From contig NC_133657.1 of assembly GCF_009905375.1 (NCBI RefSeq), positions 46,984,192 through 47,048,191 on the forward strand: 64,000 nt of DNA, given 5' to 3'. The notes beneath the pieces were generated by a model. That model saw only the letters and a program-made list of their open reading frames with translations. It was not told the origin of the DNA and searched no databases. Made by a program: the position numbers and the translations under genes. The stretch comes from Apium graveolens (lineage: Eukaryota; Streptophyta; Magnoliopsida; Apiales; Apiaceae). Below are positions 46,738-58,348 of the stretch, one piece after another (position 1 is the first letter of the stretch; every line of letters starts with the position of its first letter).

Positions 46738-47924
46738 CTACTCAGATGAATCATCATCATCGCCCTCAGAGGGTGGAGTGTCAGGAGGTGGATAAACAGA
46801 ATCCTCACCAAAAGCGGGCCACTGGATGTTAGCTCCAAGGCCTCTAAATACAGTCCCAAGTGCCTGGGTGAGCTCCTGCTTAAACCGACTCTACAAATCA
46901 TACATCGCATCCATCCTCCTCGAAAGCCTCCTGGTACTGGACATCAGCCAATCTCGAACCATCTCCTCCATAAGCTCTCAAAGAGCCTGCCTCTCCCTAA
47001 GCCTGACTGGGCCTAGCCATGGTAGCACCAGCTGCTGGAACTCCTTCTGGAAGGTGATACCCCAAACCATGTGGCTTGGGCTCTCCACTGGTCCACTCCT
47101 GCATCGCATTCAAAATCGATGAATCAATAGGAGTGGCCTGCATCTGCAGCTGCTCATACGAAGGCCACTGGACTCCAACAGCCTTGCAAAGCTTCGTGAC
47201 AATAGAGGCATACAGGATAGAGTATTGCGATTTCCCCCTCAAAAACTTCAAAATCCCTTGGTAGATGTACTCACCAAGGTCCACATAGTCATCATTCAGA
47301 ATCCCCCACAATAACCTCGCCCTCTCCACTATAACCTCATGTGCATGCGAAGAAGGAAGAATATTAGCACATATGAACGCATTCCACGCACGAGCATACA
47401 TTTTCATCGCGGTAGCAGGAAGTATGATAATTATTGGATCCCCTTTTGAACTTCCACACTGTGCCCGGCTGATAGAGAGTAGCAACAATCAAGTCCGAAT
47501 CAAAGTCCTCAGGGGCCTTTGAATTCTAGCGCTCCTCCTGTGGTTCCCTTTGTCGCTGTCCAATCACACGACGAATCGCCTCCGGCTGATAATCAATATT
47601 AAGCCCACGAACAACAGAAAACCCATTCTTGTCAGCCTTGGCATTTCCATAGAACTCGCGAACAATACTCATCGGAACCGCCTCGGGTGACTCGCAAAAT
47701 ATAATCCATCCCTTCCCAGCAGCAATCATCGGCAGCAACTCACCATCCCTCCTTGATGGCAAGAACCCCCTCTCCCTTATAATAGGTTGAGTCAGAAGCT
47801 TGGTGTACTCTTCTTCAGCAGCCCTATCAAACAATCGGGGCCTCGCAACAGTAGTCCTCGAAGAATCAGTAGCAGTCGGATTAGTGCTGCTGCTACCCAC
47901 AGTTCGTGATCTCTTTGGGGCCAT
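46738..47924 (-). pseudogene. AthC ORF3: plant-transposon-protein-like
   Basis: ATG at 47924 (MAPKRSRTVGSSSTN). An open frame to 47526 carries LFDRAAEEEYTKLLTQP, GWIIFCESPEAVPMSIVREF and GLNIDYQPEAIRRVIGQRQ. A frameshift leads to 47488-46997 with YARAWNAFICANILPSSHAHEV, ERARLLWGILNDDYVDLGEYIYQGILKFL and IVTKLCKAVG. The tail (about 46925-46741) is RRMDAMYDL ... PPPDTPPSEGDDDDSSE. Basic N-terminus, acidic C-terminus, no signal peptide or membrane helix. Resembles the 'putative plant transposon protein' family (PF20167, from memory). Function unknown. Confidence 0.8.
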
Positions 47925-48404
47925 GAGAACTGAGAATAAGAGTTAGAGAGTTTATGTTTGGTGTGTAGGAGAGATTTTGTATATTTGAAAGTGTGTGGGA
48001 TGTGTATGGAGAGGTTGTATGTATTTGTAGGGCAAGATTAGGGTTAAAATTTGATTAGGAGTGGGGATTGTGGCTAAGTAGGGGAAGAAAATCGTGGGTT
48101 AATGGGTGATATGGTTTCTGAAACACTCTTAATAAAACTTGAATTTTTTTGTGAATTTTTTTCAGTAAAAATGATTTTTCAAAAGTCAGGGTCGCACGCG
48201 GTCGCGTGAAACCAGCACGCGGTCATCTGCTGGCACGCGGTCGCGTGCTAGGCTACGGGAAAAAAAATTCTGCAACTTTTTTCAGAATTTTTTTGGGTTT
48301 TTGGATAAAGTACTATATTCTAAGGTGTCCTTTGGTCTCATATCTTGGGTTGTCTCCCAAGAAGCGCTTCTTTTACGTCATTAGCTTGACGTGGAGTTAT
48401 GCGA
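47925..48404 (-). promoter_or_regulatory. AthC pol-ORF3 spacer: putative ORF3 promoter
   Basis: In transcription order (minus): hairpins ACGTCATTAGCTTGACGT (48375-48392) and CTTGGGTTGTCTCCCAAG (48344-48361), both conserved with AthB; then the CACGCGGTCGCGTG array (48195-48249), a TATA-like CTACAAATACATAC (about 48016-48030, minus) and a CT/CA-rich leader to the ORF3 ATG. Confidence 0.6.
48195..48249 (-). repeat. AthC internal CACGCGGTCGCGTG array
   Basis: Three units at 48195, 48216 and 48234, i.e. spacing 21 and 18 bp (39-bp period). Same unit and spacing as the AthC LTR array at 55004-55078. Confidence 0.88.
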
Positions 48405-49571
48405 TCAAGTAGACAATAAAACGGCACTAACCACTTTACTGTTTGTCGTACCCCCATAATAGTGCTTCAATCTCTGAACATTTACTTTGAATGCTTGGCC
48501 CAGATCGTTCTCAAAAATCTCCACCGCTCCATGTGGAAACACAGTTTTGACGATAAATGGTCCAGACCACCTTGATTTCAACTTTCCCGGAAAAAGTCGG
48601 AGACGAGAGTTGAATAGAAGAACTTGTTGCCCCGACACCAATGACTTAAGCGATAGCTTGTTGTCATGCCACCTTTTTACCTTTTCCTTGTACATTTTGT
48701 TATTTTCGTACGCTTGAAGTCGAAATTCATCAAGTTCATTTAACTGAAGCATTCGCTTCTTCCCAGCTGCATCTAGATCAAGATTTAACTTCTTCAATGC
48801 CCAGTAAGCCTTATGCTCAAGCTCCGCAGGTAAATGACATCCCTTACCATAGACAAGTTGAAACGGGGACATCCCAAGCGGAGTCTTGTATGCTATTCTA
48901 TAAGCCCAAACAACTTCATCGGGCTTCAAAGACCAATCTTTCCTTGACGAACAAATGACTTTCTCTAGAATGCGCTTGATCTCTCTATTAGACACTTCAG
49001 CTTGACCATTAGTCTGCGGATGATAGGCAGTAGCAATGCGATGATTCACATTGTAGCATTGCATCATAGAAGTGAACTTACGATTGCAGAGTTGTTACCC
49101 TTCGTCACTTATGGTAACTCATGGCGTTCCAAACCTTGTGAATATCTGCTTATGAAGAAAACTCAACACTACCTTTGCATCATTAGTCGGTAGAGCTTTG
49201 ACTTCTACCCATTTTGAGATATAATTGACTGCCAACAAGATGTACTGATTATTGCAGGATGAGATAAATGGTCCCATAAAATCGATTCCCCAAATATCGA
49301 AGATCTCAACTTCAAGTATCACATTTAAAGGGATCTCATCCTTTCTGGAAAGATTCCCAACTCTTTGGAAACGATCACACCTTAAAACGAACCGATGTGC
49401 ATCCTTAAACAACGTAGGCCAGAAAAAACCTGCTTGAAGAATACGAGCTGCTGTCTTTTCACCACCATAATGTCCATTATAAGCTGTGGAATGAAAGTCT
49501 CGTAATGTCCCCTCCGTCTCACAGAATGGGATACATCTCCTGATGATCTGGTTAGCTCCCTGTCTAAACAA
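48405..49571 (-). pseudogene. AthC integrase
   Basis: One frame from 49571 to 48405 interrupted by stops at 49119-49121 and about 49098. Zinc region: [20 protein letters not shown] and CDRFQRVGNLS. Catalytic core: [17 protein letters not shown] and TAYHPQTNGQAEVSNREIK. Then KTPLGMSPFQLVYGKGCHLP and a C-terminal SRWSGPFIVKTVFPHG. The second catalytic Asp segment is in the damaged stretch near 49095. Confidence 0.9.
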
Positions 49572-49599
49572 ATATGGTTCATCCTACATGTACCACTTC

Positions 49600-51301
49600 A
49601 CCTCATGCAAAACTTCTTCTTTTGAGCCGCATTCATATTAGGAGGCATTATATTGCTAACAAGATAGTTCACAATGTCTGTGAACCATGGCTCTTCCTCC
49701 TGAATTGCGAACAACTACTCATCAGGAAAAGATTCGTTGATCAACGTCTTATCATGTGAAGTAAAATTGGGATTCTCCAATCTAGAGAGATGGTCAGCTA
49801 CTTGATTTTCTATACCTTTTCGATCCTTGATCTCTAACTCAAATTCCTGTAGCAAGAGAACCAACGAATAAGTCTAGGCTTCGAATCCTTCTTTGAGACC
49901 AGATAGCGGATGGCAGGGTGATTAGTGAACACTGTCACCTTTGTTCCAAGTAGATAAGATCAAAATTTTTCGAAACCATAAACTATAGCCAAAATCTCTT
50001 TCTCAGTAGTGGTGTAGTTCAGTTGGGCTTCATTTAGCATCTTACTAGCATAGTAGACCACATGAAAGATATTATTCTTTTGCTGCCCAAGAACTGCTCC
50101 CACTGCATAATCACTTGCATCACACATCATCTCAAAAGGTTCTCTCCAATCAGGTGCCGTAATAACTGGTGCTGTGATTAAACTCTTCTTGAGAGTCTCG
50201 AATGCTGCCAAGCATTCATCATCAAATTTGAAAGGCACATCTTTCTTGAGCAAGTTGCACAACAACTTAGATATCTTAGAGAAGTCCTTGATGAAATGCC
50301 GATAAAAACCCATGACCAAGAAAGCTACAGATTCCTTTCACAGAAATAGGTGGCGGAAGATTTTCAATGACGCCCACCTTGGATTTATCCACCTCAAGAC
50401 CTTTACTAGAGACCTTATGCCCAAGAATGATGCCTTGTTGCACCATAAAGTGACATTTTTCCCAATTGAGCACCAGATTGGTTTCAATACACCTTTTGAG
50501 CACCAAATGGAAATTATTCAGGCATTCATCATACGAAGTTCCAAAGATGGAGAAGTTGTCCATAAACACTTCGACATTATTTCCAATCATCTCAGAGAAT
50601 ATAGCCATCATGCATCTCTGAAATTTGGCAGGTGCACCACATAAGCCAAAAAAAACTCTGTGAAAAGCAAACATGCCAAATGGACAAGTGAAAGTAGTCT
50701 TCTCTTGATCTTCTGGTGCAATGCAAATTTGATTGTAGCCCGAATAGCCATCCAGAAGATAATAATACTCATGACCAGCCAACATGTCAAGCATCTGATC
50801 AATGAATGGAAGAGGGAAGCGATCCTTCCTCGTGGCTTTATTCAACTTCCTGTAGTCCATTTATACCCTCCAACCTGTGACTGTTCGGGTGGGGATGAGC
50901 TCATTCTTCTCATTTGCTACCACAGTAATACCTCCTTTCTTAGGTACACATTGCATGGGGCTCACCCAAGAACTGTCAGAAATAGGATATATGATTCCTG
51001 CATCCAGCCATTTTAGAATTTCTTTCTTCACCACTTCTTTCATGATTGGATTAAGCCTTCGCTGTTGCTCAACAGTCGGCTTTCTACCTTTCTCTAGCAG
51101 AATTTTATGCATGCAGTATGAAGGGCTGATCCCTTTTATATCTGCTATAGTCCATCCGATGGCCGATTTGAATTCTCTCAGAATCCTCAAGAGCTTGTCC
51201 TCTTCACTACCTGAAAGGTCAGATGCAATAATAACAGGAAAAGTAGATGCATCACCTAAAAAAGCATACCTCGAGTGTTCAGGAAATGGTTTAAGCTCCA
51301 A
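49600..51301 (-). pseudogene. AthC reverse transcriptase and RNase H
   Basis: From 51301: LLRILREFKSAIGWTIADI, HKILLEKGRKPTVEQQRRLNP and PKKGGITVVANEKNELIPTR, then a TAA (50861-50863) just before MDYRKLNKATRKDRFPLPFID. The RT core has FCFGLCG-type FFGLCGAPAKFQRCMMAIF and MDNFSIFG (in place of the usual FxDD box, near 50570), as in Athila. A frameshift near 50310 leads to RNase H (50319-49960) with FEMMCDASDYAVGAVLGQ. The rest, down to about 49600, is decayed. Confidence 0.88.
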
Positions 51302-52225
51302 AGTAGGTGGTTCCTAAATAGATGGTTTGAGCTTTCCCTCGGCATTCTTGAGATTAGTATTTCCAAGAAATTCAAATGCCATGTCTAGCTTCCGTTTCCA
51401 AGGAGAAGCATTTAGATATTGTAACTGCTCATTGCCTTCATCATCTTCACTATCAAAATCCCCCAATAAGGCTTTTTCTAAGGCATCGGACCTTAGCACA
51501 TGATCAAGTTCTGAAGTAACTGCAGAATTGACCAAATCCACCTTGAAGCACTCCTCATCTTCTATAGGAAATTTCATCGCATTAAACACATTAAATGTCA
51601 CATCTTGATCTTGCACCCTCATAGTGCGTTCACCTTTCTGCACATCTATCAAGGTACGACCTGTAGCCAAGAAAGGTCTTCCCAAGATTATGGGAATCTT
51701 CTTATCATCCTTGAAATCTAGAATGACAAAATCTGCAGGAAAGATGAGCTTGTCCACCCTTACTAGCACGTCCTCCATAATGCCTCGTGGGTATGTAATC
51801 GAACAATCAGCAAATTGTAGAGACATGTAGGTGGGCTTCAGATCAGGAAAATTGAGCTTTTTGAAGATAGATAACGACATCAGATTGATGCTTGCTCCCA
51901 AATCGCAAAGGCAATTGTCAAATGGCAGCTTGCCAATGGTGCAAGGAATGGTGAAGCTACTTGGATCCTAAAGCTTTTGAAGTAACTTTTGTTACAGCAC
52001 GTCACTACACTCTTCCGTTAGAGCAACAGTATCAAGATCATCCAGTTTCACCTTCCTTGAAAGAATACCTTTCACGAATTTCGCATAACTAGGCATTTGC
52101 TCAAGAGCCTCAGCGAAATGTATGTTGATGTGAAGTTTCTTGAACACCTCCAGAAACTTACTAAATTGCTTATCCAGCTTTTGTTTTTGCAATCGCTTAG
52201 GAAAAGGTGGTAGAGGATAGAGCTG
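51302..52225 (-). pseudogene. AthC gag C-terminus and aspartic protease
   Basis: 52192-51992: KQFSKFLEVFKKLHINIHFAEALEQMP. After stops, 51970-51314 reads IPCTIGKLPFDNCLCDLGASINLM with an intact DLGAS motif, then KIPIILGRPFLATGRTLI, and ends NAEGKLKPSI. Same frame as RT apart from stops. Confidence 0.88.
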
Positions 52226-53634
52226 TTACTCCCCTGTATTACCCTCAGGCAGAGTGTGTTTAACAGTAGTCTTCCTTGGTTCCGCCTCTTTCTCCTTTTG
52301 CATTCCTTCTACATTTATAACTTCAAATTTTACATCTTTTGCTTTTTCAGCAACAGCAACTTTTCCAGACCTTAAGGTGACAGCTTTGACTTGCTCTTTA
52401 GCTTCCATCCTACCTGGCACTTCAGTATCGCTGGGAAGTGTGGCAGGTTGACAATTGAGCAAGTATTGGCTATTTGTCCAATTTGATTTTCCAAGGTCTT
52501 GATAGAAATATTCTGACTTTTGCACAACAGCTTTAACTCCTCGAAATCAGCAGTAGAAGGTGGAGCAGCACCTCCTTGTTGAGGATATGGTTGCTTATGA
52601 GAAAATTGCTGAGTTTGCTGGAATCTAGGTGGATTAAACTGTTTATTTGCATCTTGCTGATATGGTTGTTGAATAGCATTCTGATTATTGCTCCAGCTGA
52701 AATTGGGATAATTTCTGTTATTAGGATGATAAGTAGCGGGCACAGGCTGCTGCGGTCTCTGAAAATTGTTCACATACTGAATAGATTCATTAAAAAGAGA
52801 ACACTGATCCGTAGCATGAGAGCCTGCACAAAGCTCACATACACTAGCTATTTGACTTACGCCATAGTTGGTTAAAGAATCGACCTTCATAGTCAGCGCT
52901 GAGAGCTGCGTTGCAATAGTTGTAGCTGCATCAACTTCCAGAATACCTGCTACCTTCCCAGACATCATCCTTTTAGTCGGGTTTTGATACTCGTTTGCAG
53001 CCACAGTTTCAATGAAATTATAGGCCTCAGTATAGTTTTTGGCCCACAAGGTGCCTCTAGAAGCTGCATCGAGCATGGGTCGAGATTGGACCCCCAAACC
53101 ATTATAGAAACTAGTGATCACAAATTATTCAGGCATACCATGATGTGGACACTTTCCCAACATCTCCTTGTAGCGCTCCCAAGTCTCGCACATAGATTCT
53201 CCTGGCTGCTGCATAAATTCAGTAAGAGCACTCCTCATAGCTGTAGTTTTGGCCATTGGATAGAACTTTACCAGAATCTTTTGCGCAAGATCTTGCCAAG
53301 TAGTGATGGACCCAACTGGTAAAGAATGTAACCAGTCCTTAGCTTTGTTCCTCAGGGAGAATGGGAAAAGTCTCAGCTTAATAGCCTCATCAGTAACACC
53401 ATTATATTTGAAAGTACCGTAGATCTCGATAAAATTCCTGATATGCATGTTGGGATCTTCAGTCGCAGCCCCTCCGAAAGAAACAGAATTCTGCACCATC
53501 TGAATAGTGCCCGACTTGATTTCAAAAGTATTGGCCTCAATAGCCGGATGAATGATGCTTGACTGAATGTCATCAATTTTAGGTCGAGAAAAGTCCATAA
53601 GAGCTTGATCAGCTTGAGCTAGACGATCACCCAT
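52226..53634 (-). pseudogene. AthC gag
   Basis: ATG at 53634 (MGDRLAQADQALMDFSRP). Gag domain: DPNMHIRNFIEIYGTFKYNGV, LRLFPFSLRNKAKDWLHSLP. One stop at 53125-53127, then the same frame continues (VITSFYNGLGVQSRPMLDAAS; knuckle CELCAGSHATDQC near 52805-52840; Gln/Asn-rich region) to a frameshift near 52455. It then carries on with PSDTEVPGRMEAKEQVKAV to 52226. Confidence 0.9.
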
Positions 53635-53899
53635 TGTTTCATGTTCCTTCTTTTCACTCTCTTTATCCGAATCTGTAAAAAATATCTTCTCCGCAAAGTC
53701 AAGAGCTTTATCTGTTTCCTCAGCTTTATCGAAAATTCTCTTGCGAGTGCGAGAACGTGTTTGTATAAACGCTCGCTAGAGTACCTGGAACACAACCGGA
53801 AGCAGTAAGTAACAAGTCTTAATCAATGAATCCTAATGACCACAGATGGCAAGTACATAAACTAAACAAATTAACACCGAGTCCCCGACAGCGGCGCCA
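53635..53899 (-). other. AthC leader and PBS
   Basis: PBS on minus TGGCGCCGCTGTCGGGGAC (53881-53899), differing from AthA at two central bases. The remaining leader has no ORF. Confidence 0.8.
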
Positions 53900-53905
53900 A
53901 AAACT

Positions 53906-55317
53906 TGTTAGGCAAAAAGCATGCGCTAAATAAATCATGAAAGTATACGCGTTCACAAGTAATATAGAATGATTTCTAGTTCGTTCCCACAGAGACTCTG
54001 ATTAATTATATTTAATTAACACTTACTCACCAATGTATGATTATTCTTCAATGCCAAGACAATATCAATCAATATTGGTTAACTAATATTAACTACGAGA
54101 ATTAAACACTTGAATTAACAATATTAAACACACATGAGATCCTAACTTCATTACTACTTCATTCAATAGTTATTGTTATTAACCTTAGCATGTAATGGTG
54201 ATGATATTAATCGAACAACATAAAACTGATAAACGCCAACTTTCGTTGTACAAATACCATTCTACCAAGCATCCACAATTTAGATAGAAGTTGAATATGC
54301 ATCAATTATGTTGAGACCCTATATGTCTACATAATTGAACAACATAACGATTTAAGCACAAGTTATTCATGATGATTACACAGGGCAAGTCAAACGGTTA
54401 GAGTTACCCACTAATCATGCATACAACACATGAACCTATGCTAGCATGGCAAGTTCTAAATCTCAAGATCCATTGTCGCTTCACAAGAGATTAACAGGCT
54501 ATCTTACATGTTCGCGACACATATAAGACGAATAAACACAACCTATACTAGATATCATACAATCACCACATACCAAGGTATTAAATAATTAACTAAAGAA
54601 TTCCATAATAAATCCGCTATAATCCCATGATTACGATTAGCCCATAATAGAACTCATCATCACCATGGGTTCAGATGAAAGCATGATAATAACACAATGA
54701 TATAAGTCTAAAAAATACTTATTAAATAATGAAGTATGTCACAAGAGTATTAATGTTCAAAGCATAAAGAAAACTAGCATCCACAGTTACAACGAATTAA
54801 AAGAATCACAAGATAAACTAATGCTTCCTCTTCTTCGTTGTTGCGTGCAAAAACGGTCTTCTCAATCTTCTTGCCTTCGCTCTGGTTCTCGTTAAAGAAA
54901 ACGTCTTCCCATAAAGTTTATATAAGAGTCCAGGAGTCACCGCGCCATAGAAACCCAAACAGAGTTAAAAATGAATAAAACCAGCATATGAATTTTCGCA
55001 CGAACGCGGTCGCGTGCTTCCTCCACGCGGTAGCGTGCTGGCGTGCGGTCGCGTGCTCCTAACGCGCGATCGCGTGCTACCCTTCTGGAAAATTCTCCAT
55101 TTTGCTCCTGTTTATGCTGATTTCTTTGCTCATCACCCCTAGACTGATTCCAAGCACTTCCTTAAGCTTTATTTGATGAAAACCACCTATCTAAGCAAGT
55201 TAAACCCTGAAATACAAAAACACTAGAAAATGCGTCAGATACACAAAATACTTGAGTCCAAGACACCAATTCAAGCTGTTATGAGACGCTCTAAGTGGTA
55301 TAAAATGCCACTTATCA
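53906..55317 (-). repeat. AthC 5' LTR
   Basis: 1,412 bp; on minus TGATAAGTGGCATTTTATAC to TTTTTGCCTAACA. TATA-like TTATATAAAC (minus, about 54916-54926) lies about 80 bp downstream of the palindrome array 55004-55078. Confidence 0.88.
55004..55078 (-). repeat. AthC LTR ACGCGGTCGCGTGCT array
   Basis: Four units at 55004, 55025, 55043 and 55064 (spacing 21, 18, 21; 39-bp period), in sequence that is otherwise AT-rich. Confidence 0.9.
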
Positions 55318-58300
55318 CCTCCCAGAGCTAGATTTTATGACATGTCTGTGAAAGATGCTATCATGGACACTAATGTTGTGGCATGTACGCTTACTTTGAA
55401 TTCTTTATGTGCTAAAGTGCTAGTAGATTCGGGACCAACTCGATCATTTTTTTCTCAAGATTTTGTTAATAAGCTGAATTGTCCAATTGAATTGTTAAGT
55501 GAGATTATGATGGTAGAATTAGCAAATCAAGAGCATGTATATGTGAACCAAGTGTGTAACAACTGTGAGATTGAGATTTCTGGCAATAAGTTTGACGCTA
55601 ACTTGATACCATTTCAGTTAGGAGAGTTTGACGTTATTTTAAGAATGGACTAGCTATATAAGCAGAATGGTCAGATTGACTGTCGTAACAAGAAGGTAAC
55701 TTTGAAGATGTCATACGATAAAGCGGTGATGTTCAAAGGTTAGAAGCAAGAAAAGAAGTTCTTGATGATGATTCAAGCTAAAAAGTTATTACGAAAAGGA
55801 TTCGAGCATTTCATTGCCTACGTGATAGACAAAAGTTAGGAGCCAACAAAACTGGAAGATATTCCTGTGGTAAACGAATTTCCAGACGTATTTCCAGAAG
55901 AATTACCATGACTTCCTCCAGATAGGGAAATTGAGTTTGCGATTGAGTTAGCACCTGGAACGGAACCAATATCCAAAGCTCCATAAAGAATGGCGCCAGT
56001 TGAAATGAAGAAACTAGCAAAGCAATTGCAAGAACTATTGGAGAAAGGAGTGATTCGACCCAGTGTATCCCCATGGGGTGCACCGATATTATTTGTTAAG
56101 AAGAAAGACGGAAGCATGAGGTTATGCATCGACTATCGAGAACTCAATAAGCTTACAATCAAGAACAAATATCCCTTACCTCGAATCGACGATTTGTTTG
56201 ATCAGCTGAAAGGAGCTAAGTACTTCTCTAAGATTGATTTAAGATCCGGATATCACCAATTGAAGATTAAACCAGAAGACATACCCAAGACAGCCTTCAG
56301 AACAAGGTACGGTCATTATGAATTCTTAGTGATGTCTTTTGTATTAACCAATGCCCCATCAGCATTTATGGACTTGATGAACATGATTTTCAAGGAATAT
56401 TTGGATAAGTTTGTCATTGTGTTTATCGATGATATCTTGATCTACTCAAAGTCAATGGAGGATTATGCGGAGCATCTAAGGATATCTTTGGAAATTTTAA
56501 GAAAGAAGAAGTTGTATGCAAAGTTTTCAAAGTGCGAATTTTGGTTACAAGAAGTTCAATTCTTAGGGCACATCGTAAGTAATGAAGGAACCAAAGTGGA
56601 CCCAACAAAGATTGAAGCTGTTATGAATTGGGAAAGGCCAAGAACAACAACAGAAGTGAGAAGTTTCTTGGGATTAGTGGGATATTATCGAAGATTTGTT
56701 CAAGATTTCTCAAAGATTGCGACACCTTTGACGAAGCTTACGAGGAAAAGTGAGAAGTTTATATGGAACGAGAAATGTGAAGAAAGTTTCTAGGAATTGA
56801 AGAAGAGATTAATCACGGCACCCGTTTTGTCACTTCCAGATGGTCAAGGAAATTTCGTAATCTATAGTGATGCTTCTCATAAGGGATTAGGTTGTGTTTT
56901 GATGCAGCATGATAAAGTTATTGCATATGTGTCTAGACAACTGAAACCTCATGAGCAGAAGTATCCCACTCATGACTTGGAACTAGCGGCAATTGTATTC
57001 GCTTTAAAGATTTGGAGACATTATCTATATCGAGAAAAATGAGAGATCTATACAGATCACAAAAGTTTAAAGTACATATTCATGCAAAAGGAGCTTAACA
57101 CGAGACAGCGAAGATGGTTGGAACTGATCAAAGACTATGATTGCACGATTAACTATCATCCAGGAAAAGCGAACGTAGTAGCGGACGGATTAAGAAAAAA
57201 GGAAAGACTGAACGTGTTAATAATACCAGAAAAATTATACAAGGAATTTCAGAAATTAGAACTAGAAGTCAAGATTTGTAAGCCGAATGAAGCAATGATG
57301 TATAGTATGACGTTTCAGCCAGAATTGCCAGAGAAGATAAAGAAATATCAAGAGGAAATAATGGATCAGGATATCAATCATTTGGTTAGAGAAGAATTAT
57401 GCACTCAGAAAGATAATCAAGGTATTCTTAGATTTTCTTCTAGAATTTGGATTCCACTAGTAACAGAATTGAAGAATAAAATTCTACAAGAGGCTCACGA
57501 CTCAAGGTATTCAATCCATCTCGGAAGTACCAAGATGTACAGAGATTTAAAGGAGAATTATTGGTGGCCAAATAAGAAAAGAGAAATTGCAGAATGGGTT
57601 AGCAAATGTTACACGTGCCAAAGAGTTAAAGCAGATCACCAGAGACCAAGTGGACTATTACAACCATTAGAGATTCCACAGTGGAAATGGGAGCATATTG
57701 CTATGGACTTCATAGTTGGTTTACCAGGACAAAAGCGAACCACGACGCTATTTGGGTTATAATAGACAGATTAACCAAATCAACTCATTTCTTGCCTATT
57801 AATGAAAGATTCTCAATGGACAAATTGGTTTACATATATTTGAAGGAAATAGTAGTGCGTCATGGAGTACCTGTGTCTATTGTATCATATCGAGATCCAC
57901 GATTTAATTCAAGATTTTAGAGAAGTTTTCAAGAATGCTTGGGAACCAGATTAAATATGAGTACGACTTATCATCCACAAACGGACGACCAGAGCGAGAG
58001 AATAATCCAGACTATTGAAGATATGTTCCATGTTTGTTCTATTGATTTCAAAGGAAATTGGGACGAACATTTGCCCTTAGTGGAATTTGCTTACAATAAT
58101 AATTATCATTCCAGTATTGGAATGCCTCCCTATGAAGCTCTTTATGGACGCAAATGTCCATCACCAGTATATTGGGAAGAAGTTGTAGAACGTAAGATAC
58201 TTGGACCTGAGTTAGTGTAACAGACAAAAGAAGTTGTGGAAGTCATCCAGAAAAGGCTAATTGCAGAACAAGATCTTCAAAGAAAGTATGCAGATAAATC

Positions 58301-58348
58301 AAGAAAGGATATGGAATTTGAAGACAGAGATCTAGTGTTACTAAAAGT
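55318..58348 (+). pseudogene. Tekay-type gypsy pol: protease, RT, RNase H, integrase
   Basis: Continues the element whose LTR is at 28971. Protease: CAKVLVDSGPTRSFFS (about 55405-55455; A of DSGA is P). [55 protein letters not shown] near 56425. RNase [18 protein letters not shown] near 56857. Integrase: zinc region [27 protein letters not shown] near 57703, TTYHPQTDDQSER near 57962, PPYEALYGRKCPSPVYW near 58123. One frame to about 57740, then shifted. Stops at 55651, 55741, 55837, 55909, 55984, 56791, 57040, 57918 and 58218, many of the TGG or CAG to TAG kind. Gag is missing (AthB/AthC deletion). Cut at 58348 by CopD before any chromodomain. Confidence 0.9.

Larger units (their letters stand above)
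46050..55317 (-). mobile_element. AthC: Athila-type gypsy element, 3' LTR deleted
   Basis: Minus strand: 5' LTR (55317-53906), PBS, gag (53634-52226), protease, RT, RNase H, integrase (to 48405), spacer array, ORF3 (47924-46738) and part of the 3' UTR. The 3' LTR and PPT are missing at the fusion with AthB. Several stops and frameshifts. Its right border abuts Tekay protease at 55318; the neighbouring pentamer CCTCC does not match the left flank of AthB (ATTGT at 32424-32428), so AthB and AthC were separate insertions. Confidence 0.88.

Noticed and set aside
54998..55080. CRISPR-like regularly spaced palindromes
   Set aside because: Units are 15 bp with spacers of only 3-6 bp, in a plant LTR; no cas genes or unique spacers.
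32429..55317. A single 22.9-kb minus-strand Athila element
   Set aside because: The two end LTRs are only about 75% similar, flanks lack a TSD, and integrase and ORF3 occur twice.
55342..58220. Endogenous pararetrovirus (caulimovirid) fragment
   Set aside because: An integrase with zinc region and DDE core is present, and domain order PR-RT-RH-INT is gypsy.
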